Assembly (NCBI GenBank): GCA_020073385.1
Contig: JAIQFH010000002.1
Span: 124,001 to 188,000, forward strand
DNA: 64,000 nucleotides
Reading direction: 5' to 3'
Source: Terriglobia bacterium
Lineage (GTDB): Bacteria > Acidobacteriota > Terriglobia > Terriglobales > Acidobacteriaceae
Shown: positions 34,860-43,681 of the stretch, piece after piece
Layout: the number at the start of each line of letters is the position of its first letter
Numbering within the stretch: the first letter of the stretch is position 1
Translations under genes and position numbers: made by a program
Notes under the pieces: generated by a model
The model's input: only the letters and a program-made list of their open reading frames with translations
What the model was told of the DNA's origin: nothing
Database searches by the model: none

Positions 34860-35978
34860 ATGAGCAAGGAACTCCAAGAAATCGTCGAGCGTGCCGTAGC
34901 GCAGGCTCTGGAACGGCAGCTCCCAAAGCTGCAAGCGGAGTTGGTCAAGTGCGTCCTGGCGGAACTTCCCGCGCCGGCAGCGGCTGCCGAAGCGGGCGCC
35001 CCGGGTCCCATGCCCAGTGGGCTGGTGCAGGCGATCGCCGGTATTCATGCGGGCAGCACGCAAAAAGAGATCCTGAGAGCCCTGTTGGATGCGGGCACAT
35101 CTTACGCCTCGCGTGTCGCTCTGTTCGTGGTAAGGGGAGGAGCCGCCAGCGGATGGCAGGCTCGCGGCTTGGGTGACAGTGATCTGATCAAAGATTTCCC
35201 GCTCGATCTGACGATGGGGCCTGGATCGCATGCCTATCAGAATCGCGTCGCAACTCCGGCCAACATCGCCGAAATGGATCGCCGCTTTGTAAGAGAGTTT
35301 GGTGGTCCCGCGAACGAGCAGATCGTGATCCTGCCGCTCGTGCTCAAAGATAAAGTCGCCGCGCTGCTCTACGCTGATGGCGGCACGGAGAACCTGCTCG
35401 ATGCCGGTTCTCTCGAAGTTCTGGTGATGGCGACCAGCGCATGGCTGGAAGTGGCCTCGCTGCGCAAGCAGGCGCAACAGAGGGAAATGGTCGAGCCCGC
35501 ACCCAGCATGGAACCGCCAGCGGCGGCGCCGGCACCGGTGCAGACGGTCAGTTCGTTTGCTGATCCGTTCGCTGCTCATACTCCGAAACACATTGACAGG
35601 GCGCCCGAGCCCGAGCCGGCCGCCGAGGTTGTCGAAGTGGCGGCTTCCGCGGCTGCGGCGAGCGCCGCCGCCGCACCGGCTGCCGATCCGTTCGCTGGAT
35701 TGTCGCCCGAAGACGCGGACACTCATCGCAAGGCGCAGCGTTTCGCGCGGCTTCTGGTCGATGAAATCAAGCTCTATAATCAGGCGAAGGTTAACGAAGG
35801 CCGCCGCAACAAGGATCTGTACGATCGCCTGAAGGAAGACATCGACAAGAGCCGCACGACGTTCCAGAAGCGCTACGGCAGTACGGTGGCGGCGAGCGGC
35901 GATTATTTCCAGAAGGAAGTGGTTCGCAGCCTGGCAGAAGACGATTTCTCAGTAATGGGCGCGAACTTCAGGAAGTAA
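34860..35978 (+). CDS. GAF-domain protein with coiled-coil ends, unknown role
   Basis: 372 residues. The N-terminal helix (LQEIVERAVAQALERQLPKL) is followed by a GAF-like domain at about residues 55-205 (SYASRVALFVVRGGAASGWQ, FPLDLTMGPGSHAYQNRVAT, EQIVILPLVLKDKVAALLYA, LEVLVMATSAWLEVASLRKQ). A Pro/Ala-rich linker (about 215-285) leads to a helical C-terminal domain (THRKAQRFARLLVDEIKLYN, DLYDRLKEDIDKSRTTFQKR). No kinase, cyclase or output domain is present. Cytoplasmic; I recall similar proteins in Terriglobia without assigned function. It follows divergently from the ECF sigma gene. Confidence 0.75.
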   Translation: MSKELQEIVERAVAQALERQLPKLQAELVKCVLAELPAPAAAAEAGAPGPMPSGLVQAIAGIHAGSTQKEILRALLDAGTSYASRVALFVVRGGAASGWQARGLGDSDLIKDFPLDLTMGPGSHAYQNRVATPANIAEMDRRFVREFGGPANEQIVILPLVLKDKVAALLYADGGTENLLDAGSLEVLVMATSAWLEVASLRKQAQQREMVEPAPSMEPPAAAPAPVQTVSSFADPFAAHTPKHIDRAPEPEPAAEVVEVAASAAAASAAAAPAADPFAGLSPEDADTHRKAQRFARLLVDEIKLYNQAKVNEGRRNKDLYDRLKEDIDKSRTTFQKRYGSTVAASGDYFQKEVVRSLAEDDFSVMGANFRK

Positions 35979-35983
35979 CAGTG

Positions 35984-36075
35984 GTGGAAGAGCGGCGAGC
36001 GAGCCGCGAGTAGCAAACGTGGAAGAGCGGCGGTTTAGCGCCGCGTAAGCGTGTTGAACGATCGGGCTTTAGCCC
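35984..36075. repeat. REP-like cluster: two GTGGAAGAGCGGCG units and a GGGCTTTAGCCC palindrome
   Basis: GTGGAAGAGCGGCG occurs at about 35984 and again at 36019, where it continues GGTTTAGCGCCGCGTAAG as at 5686. GGGCTTTAGCCC (36064-36075) is a perfect 12-base palindrome of the same style. They fill the gap between the GAF gene and the transglycosylase gene. Confidence 0.75.
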
Positions 36076-36144
36076 CTGTGGGCGTTCTCAGGTATTACAG
36101 GTTCTGGTTGGCGCGTCTCCGCGCATCAAATAAAAGTGGTTCGA

Positions 36145-38544
36145 ATGGGTCTCAAGCTGTGGTGGGTGCTCGCTCTCGCGGGCGTATGCGGGATTCCGGG
36201 CAATGCGCATCCTGTTGCGCTGAACCATCCCCAGCAATCGACCAATCCTGCAGCTTCCGATTCGCCTGACAAACAGGCTCCGACTGCGCCGAAGACTTCG
36301 CCGCCAAAAACTGAACCCGACCAATCTGGAGCGAAGACTCCGCCGAAGAAATCCACAACCAAGGCTGGAGCGAAGAAAACCGGTTCCGCACGAGCTACCG
36401 CATCAAAGAGGAGGAAGAGAAGGCCGGTTTCTCCGCGGGTGCGCCGCATTCGGCAGGCCTTCGTTGCCTCCACCACGTTGCGCCCCATGGCGCAGCAACT
36501 GATACAGGACCGCACGCCCGCCGCCTATGCCGGGGTTGAAGCCTACGCCCGCGCCCACTCCAAAGAAGACGCCGGAGCGCTGGCTTGGCTCGTCGTGGGA
36601 TACGCCCATTTCATCGACAAGGACTACGCCAAAGCCATCGAGCCACTGAACCGCGCCAAGCCCATGGCCGGGGATCTCGGCGACTACATCGCGTACTATC
36701 TCGGCACCTGCTATCTCCAGACCGGGCACCAGGCAGAAGGGATGGCAGCGCTGGCGAACTTTGAGACGACCTATCCCGATTCGTTGCTCATTCGCGATGC
36801 ACACCTGAGCTACGCAAACGCACTGCTGAGCGAAGGACGCGCCTCCGAAGCCGCTGAGCTTCTTGAGAAGAGCCGGCTGCCCGCGCGCTCCGATATCGAG
36901 CTTGCGGTCGGCAAAGCCTACGCGGCATTAGGGCAGGGCACGAAAGCTTCCGACGCGCTGGGGAACGTCTACTACAACATGCCTACTTCGGCGGAAGCCG
37001 ACGCGGCCTATACGGAACTGAAGAAGCTTTCGATTGCTACCCAGCCGACCGCGGCCCAACGCAAGACGCGCGCTGATCTCCTGATGAAAGGCAGACGTTT
37101 CAGTGATGCGGCGGACGAGTATCGCGAACTTGCGAGCCACGCGACGTCGGCGGACCGTCCCGCAGCCGAACTGGCTCTGGCCGATGCCTTGCACCGCAGC
37201 GGTCGCAACCGCGAAGCCAAGGCCGAACTCTCAACGTTGGTAGGTGCGACTCCTGAACAGAACGCGCAGCGGTTTTATATTCTCGGCGAGGTCGCATGGG
37301 CCTCGGATCAGAATGAACTGTTCTATCAGCTCGTCGATCAGCTTCGTCAGATGGCGCCTACCAGTTCGTGGCTGGAGTCGGCGCTGCTGTCGGTCGCGAA
37401 TCTTCACCTTGTCCATCACGAATACGACCAGGCGCTCGATGCCTTCCGCGAATTGCAGCAGCGCTTTCCGAAGGGGTCCAGAGCTTCTTACGCTCACTGG
37501 AAGGCCGCGTGGCTGACGTTGCGCATGGGCCGAAACGATGAGGCCAAGAAGCTGTTTGAGGAGCAGATTGCAGCTTATCCCGGGGGCAATGAGGCGAACG
37601 CCGCGCTCTATTGGCGGGCCCGGCTTGCCGAAGAGGACAACGATCCGGCGATGGCGCGGGCCTTCTATCAAAAGCTGTCGGACCGGTACCGCAACTATTA
37701 CTACGCAGAGTTAGCTCGGCAGAGAATGAAAAAGCTTCCCGCGGGATCGGACCCGCCGGGAGAATATCCCTTGCTCGATCGCATTCCTCCGCTGGAGCAC
37801 GGGGAAAAGATTACGTTGTCGGAAGCTCCGCCCGACGATCTGCGTTACCAGAAGGCCAAGCTTCTCGGTAATGGAGGTCTGATCGATCTTGCCGTGCGCG
37901 AACTCGACAAAGCCGCCAGCGATGATGAGGACAGAAGCTGGGCTCCGGCGGAGACTGCGCAGCTCTACACCGACACCGGCCACTACGATCGCGCCATCGA
38001 AGTGATGAAGCGCTCCGTGCCGAGCTATTTTGCCGTGGACATCCCGACGCTGCCGCGCGAGTACTGGGACGCGCTCTTTCCGCGTCCGTACTGGGCAGAC
38101 CTGAAGAAATTTTCCGTCGCTAACGGACTCGATCCGTACCTGGTTGCGTCGCTGATTCGGCAGGAGTCTGAATTCAACCCGGTTGCCGTATCGCGCGCGA
38201 ACGCTGTAGGACTGATGCAGTTGCTTCCCCGGACCGGCAAGTTAGTTGCTCATCAGGTAGCGATGAAGCGCTACAACCCCAGCCAGCTCTATACCGCACC
38301 CGTGAATCTGGAACTGGGCACCCGCTACTTCCGTGGCATGGTCGACCAATTCGGAGGATCGTTTGAGCAGGCGCTGGCCGCCTACAACGCGGGTTCCGAT
38401 CGCGTCGAGGAGTGGATGGGGCAGGGCAAGTATCGCGACGCAGCGGAGTTCGTGGAGTCGATTCCATTCACCGAGACGCGCGAGTACGTGCAGGCCATCA
38501 TGCGCAACGCGACTGTGTACCGGCAGCTTTACGGGGCGCCTTAG
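36145..38544 (+). CDS. slt: Soluble lytic murein transglycosylase with TPR-like repeats
   Basis: 799 residues from ATG 36145 (GTG 36136 is three codons earlier). A signal peptide (LWWVLALAGVCGIPGNAHP) and a Pro/Lys-rich linker lead into a long helical superstructure of TPR-type repeats (YDQALDAFRELQQRFPKGSR and others). The C-terminal SLT domain has the catalytic Glu674 in IRQESEFNP, then AVGLMQLLPRTGKLV and AAYNAGSDRVEEWM. This is the Slt70 layout: it cleaves the MurNAc-GlcNAc bond of peptidoglycan with formation of 1,6-anhydro ends in the periplasm. The end of the protein (RQLYG) fits Slt as well. Confidence 0.92.
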   Translation: MGLKLWWVLALAGVCGIPGNAHPVALNHPQQSTNPAASDSPDKQAPTAPKTSPPKTEPDQSGAKTPPKKSTTKAGAKKTGSARATASKRRKRRPVSPRVRRIRQAFVASTTLRPMAQQLIQDRTPAAYAGVEAYARAHSKEDAGALAWLVVGYAHFIDKDYAKAIEPLNRAKPMAGDLGDYIAYYLGTCYLQTGHQAEGMAALANFETTYPDSLLIRDAHLSYANALLSEGRASEAAELLEKSRLPARSDIELAVGKAYAALGQGTKASDALGNVYYNMPTSAEADAAYTELKKLSIATQPTAAQRKTRADLLMKGRRFSDAADEYRELASHATSADRPAAELALADALHRSGRNREAKAELSTLVGATPEQNAQRFYILGEVAWASDQNELFYQLVDQLRQMAPTSSWLESALLSVANLHLVHHEYDQALDAFRELQQRFPKGSRASYAHWKAAWLTLRMGRNDEAKKLFEEQIAAYPGGNEANAALYWRARLAEEDNDPAMARAFYQKLSDRYRNYYYAELARQRMKKLPAGSDPPGEYPLLDRIPPLEHGEKITLSEAPPDDLRYQKAKLLGNGGLIDLAVRELDKAASDDEDRSWAPAETAQLYTDTGHYDRAIEVMKRSVPSYFAVDIPTLPREYWDALFPRPYWADLKKFSVANGLDPYLVASLIRQESEFNPVAVSRANAVGLMQLLPRTGKLVAHQVAMKRYNPSQLYTAPVNLELGTRYFRGMVDQFGGSFEQALAAYNAGSDRVEEWMGQGKYRDAAEFVESIPFTETREYVQAIMRNATVYRQLYGAP

Positions 38545-38994
38545 CTTCCGCGCACGAACTTCTTTCGCCACGGATTTACGCGGATTCACACGGATCAGAT
38601 TCTTGATAAGCATTAGGGTGGGTACTCTTGGGAGATTGAAGTCAAGAGGCCTGCGGCGGGCTTCTGCACCATTCCTGGTGCACGCATCCAGAAGGCGCTC
38701 ATTCCACGTCGGTTACAGCCTCAGGGGCTGTGTAAAATAAAACCGGCAAGTGTATTGTAATCAACGATATACATTTCATAGTTAAACCGATTTAACTTGC
38801 CAGTAGGGAGCGGTTGCGGTTTTGCCATCCAACAGGTTCACCTCACCCCGAAAGGCGTCATACGCAGGTTCCTATGCGTCGTGGGTGGCATTCCTCGAAA
38901 CGACCGGCTCACCATTCGCGAGATCGCTTTGTTCACATCCGACGGAACGAATCCAACGTCTTCGGCGTACTTCCTTGCAGAGGGAGGTGTGCCC
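38545..38994. other. Intergenic region with nested palindromes
   Basis: No gene. Contains a half-copy of a CCACGGATTTACGCGGATTC repeat near 38568, an AT-rich stretch with nested palindromes at 38745-38801, and the promoter region of the exported protein at 38995. The frame open from TTG 38797 is not considered coding. Confidence 0.45.
38745..38801. promoter_or_regulatory. Nested palindromes, possible operator
   Basis: GGCAAGT (38745-38751) is inverted as ACTTGCC (38795-38801). Inside, AGTTAAA-CCGA-TTTAACT (38780-38797) forms a perfect 7-bp stem with a central CG, as in LacI-family-type operators. About 200 bases before ATG 38995. Confidence 0.35.
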
Positions 38995-39573
38995 ATGAGA
39001 ACCACGTTGGCCTTGCTACTCCTCAGCGCCGCTTTCGTTTCTGCTCAGGACGCGAAAATCGAAGAACTTGGAAAGAGCCCGGTTGAGGCCAAGTTTGTCT
39101 CCGGAGGCCGTATCCGCATGGATCTTTGTTCCAGCGGGATTGAGATCGTGGGCACGGACAACTCCCAGGTCCGCGTGTCGTACCATCCGGAGCGCGACAG
39201 CGTGCGGGTGCGCCTGCAGATCTCCGGTGATCGCGCCGACCTCAGGCTGACCGGATGCTCGCATAACAACTTCCAGGCGCGGATCGAGATCCCGAAATCG
39301 TCCGCCCTGTACGTGCGCATGCTTGCCGGGCAGCTCGATGTGCGGGAGGTCACGGGCGACAAGGATGTCGAACTTAGTTTCGGCCAGCTCAACCTGGATG
39401 TGGGCAAGACCGAGCAGTACGCGCGCGTGGACGCATCGGTGAACAGCGGGCAGATCGAAGCGTCCGCGTTCGACGTCTCCAAAGGAGGGCTGTTCCGCTC
39501 GTTCGACCAACGAGGGCCCGGGAAGTACCGGCTGCATGCCCACGTCGGAGCGGGCCAGTTGGATCTTCGCTAG
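38995..39573 (+). CDS. Exported DUF4097-like beta-rich protein
   Basis: 192 residues from ATG 38995, supported by GGGAGGTG just upstream; the frame's earlier TTG start adds 66 poor residues. A signal peptide (TLALLLLSAAFVSAQ) precedes repeated short strands ending in hydrophobic-polar alternation (GRIRMDLCSSGIEIVGTDNS, KDVELSFGQLNLDVGKTE, VNSGQIEASAFDVSKGGLF, HAHVGAGQLDLR). The pattern resembles DUF4097/DUF2807 beta-helix-type putative adhesins. Located in the periplasm or cell surface. The neighbours give no further clue. Confidence 0.7.
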   Translation: MRTTLALLLLSAAFVSAQDAKIEELGKSPVEAKFVSGGRIRMDLCSSGIEIVGTDNSQVRVSYHPERDSVRVRLQISGDRADLRLTGCSHNNFQARIEIPKSSALYVRMLAGQLDVREVTGDKDVELSFGQLNLDVGKTEQYARVDASVNSGQIEASAFDVSKGGLFRSFDQRGPGKYRLHAHVGAGQLDLR

Positions 39574-39627
39574 AAGTTCTTAAATATTTCTTGCCCAGAG
39601 TCCGAAGGATTCGAGGAATCTTGTGGA

Positions 39628-39789
39628 GACAGCCGCCTTCGGCTGTCCGGCCACGCGAGCGGCCGTCCTTGCGCTTGCACCGGAAATTAAAGCTCACATA
39701 TATCGAGTAGGGAAGGAACGGCTTCTAGGCGACAGTAGCAGGCACAAATAGTCGCCCTTCGGGCGACGGACAGCCGAAGGCGGCTGTCC
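39628..39789. repeat. Inverted pair of REP-like hairpins between convergent genes
   Basis: GACAGCCG-CCTT-CGGCTGTC (39628-39647) recurs inverted as GGACAGCCG-AAGG-CGGCTGTCC (39768-39789), each flanked by the same TTGTGG/CCACAA edge. GTCGCCC-TTC-GGGCGAC (39751-39767) directly precedes the second. They lie between convergent genes and may end transcription on both sides. Confidence 0.75.
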
Positions 39790-39815
39790 CCACAAAATCT
39801 CTAAGGTCGCGAACT

Positions 39816-40316
39816 CTAGGTGGCGCTTGTGGTCTTCGGGTGGCCGAAGATGATTTCCAGCACCAGCAGGCTTGCTCCAACCACAATCGCGCTGTCGGCG
39901 AGATTGAACACCGGCCACTGATACTGCTTCACGTAAAACAACAGGAAATCGACGACGCGGCCGCTGGCCACGCGATCCCATAGATTTCCAACCGCCCCGC
40001 CGAGGATCAGTGAGAGCGCAATTCCGATCATCGTTAGAGCGCGCGACTGCCTCCACAGCAGCACCGATACCACGATCATTGCGATCACCGAGAAGCCGAT
40101 CAGCATCGCCGTCTTCCAGTGCGAGGGAGAGTCGGCGAAGAGGCTGAAAGCGGCGCCGGTGTTTTCGGTGTGCGTGATGCGGAAGAAGCCGGGGATGATT
40201 TGGATGTGGGTGTACATCGCGATGTGGGCAGCGACCAGTCGCTTCGTCCAGCGGTCGAGCAGCACGACGAAGAGTGCGAGAAGAAAATGTGTGGCGCGCG
40301 CCGAGTTGTTGGTCAT
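39816..40316 (-). CDS. lspA: Lipoprotein signal peptidase (signal peptidase II)
   Basis: 166 residues from ATG 40316, the normal length; the frame's earlier start falls in a repeat. Four membrane helices and the family blocks are clear: LFVVLLDRWTKRLVAAHI, ITHTENTGAAFSLF, GGAVGNLWDRVASGRVVDFL (first catalytic Asp in VVDFL) and FNLADSAIVVGA (second Asp). It removes signal peptides from prolipoproteins in the inner membrane after lipid attachment. It lies downstream of ileS on the same strand, the classic ileS-lspA order, though 163 bases of repeat-bearing DNA separate the two. Confidence 0.95.
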   Translation of the reverse strand: MTNNSARATHFLLALFVVLLDRWTKRLVAAHIAMYTHIQIIPGFFRITHTENTGAAFSLFADSPSHWKTAMLIGFSVIAMIVVSVLLWRQSRALTMIGIALSLILGGAVGNLWDRVASGRVVDFLLFYVKQYQWPVFNLADSAIVVGASLLVLEIIFGHPKTTSAT

Positions 40317-40394
40317 CGATGGAGTTTTTGTTCTCAGTGTTTTCAGCGACTCAGCTCTTCTCAGCGATCTCGGCGGAAGTGCTCGGCGTTCTCT

Positions 40395-40438
40395 GCGGTT
40401 TGAGCTTTCTGCGGAGACCAGCAAAAAGCTTGAACCGC
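40395..40438. repeat. Inverted repeat between ileS and lspA
   Basis: GCGGTTTGAGCTTT (40395-40408) and AAAGCTTGAACCGC (40425-40438) pair with two mismatches. Surrounding short units (CTCAGCGATCTCGGCGGA, GATCGCAGAGGACGCGGAG) also pair outwards. Same general style as the repeats at 44755 and 55653. Confidence 0.6.
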
Positions 40439-40479
40439 TGAGTTCGCCGAGACTGATCGCAGAGGACGCGGAGAAATGC

Positions 40480-43320
40480 TCAAGCGCCGCCTTCCAGTTC
40501 TTTCAGCACCGCACTGCAGCGCTCACAGACTGTGGGATAGTACTTGTCTTCGCCGACGCGCGTGGAGTAATTCCAGCAGCGTTCGCACTTCGCGCCGTCG
40601 GCCTTCTTCACCTCGACCTTAACGCCACTCGTGCCGTTGCCTGAACCCTGCGCCAGCGTGACTGCGGAGACGATGAACAGATAACGCAACTGGCTGGCGT
40701 AACGTTTCAGAACCGAATATGCAGGATCCGACGCCGTGATGATGAGTTGCGCCTCGACGCTCTTGCCGATTCCCTTGCTGGTCCGTTCCTCTTCCAACGC
40801 TTTCATCACCTGCTCCCGCACGCCGAGTAAAGTGGTCCAGTCTTGCGTGCTCTGAGGATCACTTTCACGCACGGAAGCATCCCCGAAAACATCCCCCGCA
40901 TCCGGGAAGGTCGCGAGGTGCACGCTGTCGGGACGATCTGGGCTCTTCGGCAAATACTGCCAAACCTCCTCACACGTGAAGCTCAGGATCGGCGCCAGCA
41001 TCCGCGTCATCGCTTCGCAGATCCGCCAGGCCGCGGTCTGCGCCGAGCGGCGTCCCAAAGAGTTGGGAGCGTAAGTATAGAGGCGGTCCTTGATGATATC
41101 GAAGTAGAAAGCGCTCAGGTCGACCACGCAGAAATGGATTACGGCCTGGTAGATCTTGTGAAAGGCAAAATCGTCATACCACTTCCGAACGTCGCGAACC
41201 AGGGTCCAGGTCTTACGGAGCATGTACTGGTCCAGCCCATCCATCTTCTCAAACGGCACCGCGTTCGTCTGCGGATCGAAATCGAACAAGTTCCCGAGCG
41301 CGTTCTTGAACAGCTTGTTGCGAATTTCGCGATAGTTCTCTCCTACGCGCTGCATGAGGGCTTCGGAGCCGACAACGTCCTCGCGGAAATCGACGGACGC
41401 GACCCATAGGCGAACGATTTCGCCGCCCAGGCGACTGGAGATGTCGACCGGGTCCACGTCATTGCCGCGCGACTTCGACATGGCCTGGCCTTTTTCGTCG
41501 AGCGTCCATCCAGGCGTGACCACGCCTTTGTACGGAGGCGTCTGGCGCGTACCCATGGCGCAGAGCAGGGAGGACTGGAACCATCCGCGGTACTGATCGC
41601 CGCCTTCGAGATAGAGATCGGAAGGCCAGGGATAGCTGGGCTCGTCATCGATCAGCGCGAGATAGCTCGCGCCGGATTCGAGCCACACGTCGAAGATGTC
41701 AGTTTCTTTCTCGAACTTCGAACCGGCGCAGTGCGGACACGTTGTGCCTGCGGGAAGGATCGTGTCGGATTCCGGAGTGAACCATGCGTCCGCGCCGGAT
41801 TTCCGAAATAACTCGACGACCCTCTGGTTGACCGCCTTGTCGTTGAGCGGCTTGCCGCAACTTTCGCAGAGAAAGACGGCAATGGGCACGCCCCACACAC
41901 GCTGCCGCGAGATGCACCAGTCGGGCCGCGTCTGGATCATGTTGGTCAAGCGCTCTTCGCCCCACGCCGGATCCCACTTCACTTTCTTGATCTCTTCGAG
42001 CGTGCGCGTGCGCAGCGTGTCGTTCTTGCCTGCGCCGCCGGGCATGGGCGTCTCCATCGAGATGAACCACTGCTCGGTGGCGCGGAAGATCACCGGGTTG
42101 TGGCAGCGCCAGCAATGCGGATAGGAGTGCTCGGTCTTTTCAGTGTGCAGCAGCGCGCCGCGTGATCTCACCAGATCGATGATCGGCTGGTTCGCGTCCC
42201 ACACGCGTTTGCCGGTGTACTCCGGCAATCCGTTGCGCAAGATGCCTTTTTCATCGACGTTGCTGGTCGCGTCGAGTCCATACTTCACGCCGGTGATAAA
42301 GTCCTCGGCGCCGTGCGAGGGCGCGGTGTGAACCACGCCGGTTCCGGTGTCCATGGTGACGTAGTCGGCCAGGACTCCGAGAACTTTGCGATCGAGAAAC
42401 GGATGCTGGAAACTCAGGCGCTCAAGTTTGCGTCCGGGAAAATGGGCTAGCGGCTTGGGATCAGCGAGATTGCACTTCGCGGCCACTTCGTTCGCCAGCT
42501 TAGAGGCAACGATATAAACTTCACCGCCGGATTCGAGCGCGACGTACTCCTCGTCAGGATGAAACGCCACAGCCATGGAGGCAGGGAGCGTCCACGGAGT
42601 TGTGGTCCAGATGATGGTTGAAACGTTCTTTCCCGCGAGCGCGGAGTCGATCGTGCCCGGATCATCGAGCAGGCGATACTTCACCCAGACCGTGCTACTG
42701 GTGTGGTTCTCATACTCGACTTCGGCCTCGGCCAGGGCAGTCTCGTCGTGCATGCACCAATAAACCGCACGCAATCCCTTGTAGACGAATCCGTTTTCGT
42801 AAAACGAGAAGAACGTCGACAGTACGACCGACTCGTATTGCGGAGTCATAGTCGCGTAAGGCCGGTCGAATCTTCCGAACACGCCAATGCGCTTGAATTG
42901 TGTCCGCTGCAAGTCGAGATATTTCTGCGCGTACTTGCGGCATTCGGCGCGCACGGCTGACGGCGCCATCTGCAGTTTCTTGCCACCCAGTTCCTTGTCG
43001 ACTTTGATTTCGATGGGCAGGCCGTGGCAATCCCATCCGGGTACATAGGGAGCGTCGAATCCGGCCATGGTTTTGGATTTGACGACGAGATCTTTGAGGC
43101 ACTTATTCATCGCCGTGCCCATGTGGATGGGCCCGCTGGTATAGGGAGGCCCGTCGTGCAGAATGTACTGTGGTGCGCCTTTGCGAGTCTGCCGGATGCG
43201 GTCGTAGATCTTCATCTGCTCCCAGCGTTCCAGAGTTTTGGGCTCGTTCTGGGGCAGGTTGGCCTTCATGGGGAAGGCGGTTTTCGGCAGATTAATCGTC
43301 TTCTTCAGATCGAGTGGCAC
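40480..43320 (-). CDS. ileS: Isoleucyl-tRNA synthetase
   Basis: 946 residues, the normal bacterial size. It charges tRNA-Ile in the cytoplasm and edits valine. Class I motifs: HIGH variant HMGT in YTSGPIHMGTAMNK near residue 66, the WTTTPWTLP editing-domain motif, and KMSKS variant AMSKS in DEKGQAMSKSRGND. The C-terminal zinc module is complete with CERCWNYS and CERCSAVL. The start at ATG 43320 reads MPLDLKKTINLPKTAFPMKA, as expected. It lies upstream of lspA. Confidence 0.97.
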   Translation of the reverse strand: MPLDLKKTINLPKTAFPMKANLPQNEPKTLERWEQMKIYDRIRQTRKGAPQYILHDGPPYTSGPIHMGTAMNKCLKDLVVKSKTMAGFDAPYVPGWDCHGLPIEIKVDKELGGKKLQMAPSAVRAECRKYAQKYLDLQRTQFKRIGVFGRFDRPYATMTPQYESVVLSTFFSFYENGFVYKGLRAVYWCMHDETALAEAEVEYENHTSSTVWVKYRLLDDPGTIDSALAGKNVSTIIWTTTPWTLPASMAVAFHPDEEYVALESGGEVYIVASKLANEVAAKCNLADPKPLAHFPGRKLERLSFQHPFLDRKVLGVLADYVTMDTGTGVVHTAPSHGAEDFITGVKYGLDATSNVDEKGILRNGLPEYTGKRVWDANQPIIDLVRSRGALLHTEKTEHSYPHCWRCHNPVIFRATEQWFISMETPMPGGAGKNDTLRTRTLEEIKKVKWDPAWGEERLTNMIQTRPDWCISRQRVWGVPIAVFLCESCGKPLNDKAVNQRVVELFRKSGADAWFTPESDTILPAGTTCPHCAGSKFEKETDIFDVWLESGASYLALIDDEPSYPWPSDLYLEGGDQYRGWFQSSLLCAMGTRQTPPYKGVVTPGWTLDEKGQAMSKSRGNDVDPVDISSRLGGEIVRLWVASVDFREDVVGSEALMQRVGENYREIRNKLFKNALGNLFDFDPQTNAVPFEKMDGLDQYMLRKTWTLVRDVRKWYDDFAFHKIYQAVIHFCVVDLSAFYFDIIKDRLYTYAPNSLGRRSAQTAAWRICEAMTRMLAPILSFTCEEVWQYLPKSPDRPDSVHLATFPDAGDVFGDASVRESDPQSTQDWTTLLGVREQVMKALEEERTSKGIGKSVEAQLIITASDPAYSVLKRYASQLRYLFIVSAVTLAQGSGNGTSGVKVEVKKADGAKCERCWNYSTRVGEDKYYPTVCERCSAVLKELEGGA

Positions 43321-43681
43321 TCAGTGACATCTCCCAAATGATTGAATCTTTTCATTATAGGGAGCGCGGCAGGGAACGTCCACGCGGCCGGCACAGACGT
43401 AACCAACTGGGAACCACGCAGGAAGTACATGTCTATTCGGAAGCCAGACGGCACAACGAAATGCACTGTAAGAACTGGCCGAGTAGAGTTACAATCTCTT
43501 TAGGATAAGGAAGCTCCGATCCGAAAACGTGGGCGGAACCCGAGAGTGATTTTTCGTCTACAAAATAGGGTCGGATTGGAAGCAACTTGTGGTGAGCGTT
43601 GCTCATCTGTTGTAAAGAGCAGGTTTCAGAGTATTTAGTCCGATTTTTCCGCGCAGGCAGCAAGGACTCCGAACTGGGAAT
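43321..43681. other. Intergenic region between divergent genes
   Basis: About 360 bases that must hold the ileS promoter (minus) and the promoter of the TonB-like gene (plus). No strong palindrome, T-box-like leader or RNA gene was recognised. Confidence 0.45.

Noticed and set aside
43505..43681. Possible T-box or other leader between ileS and the TonB-like gene
   Set aside because: The region is upstream of the wrong strand for most of its length, and no specifier loop or T-box-like bulge was recognisable.
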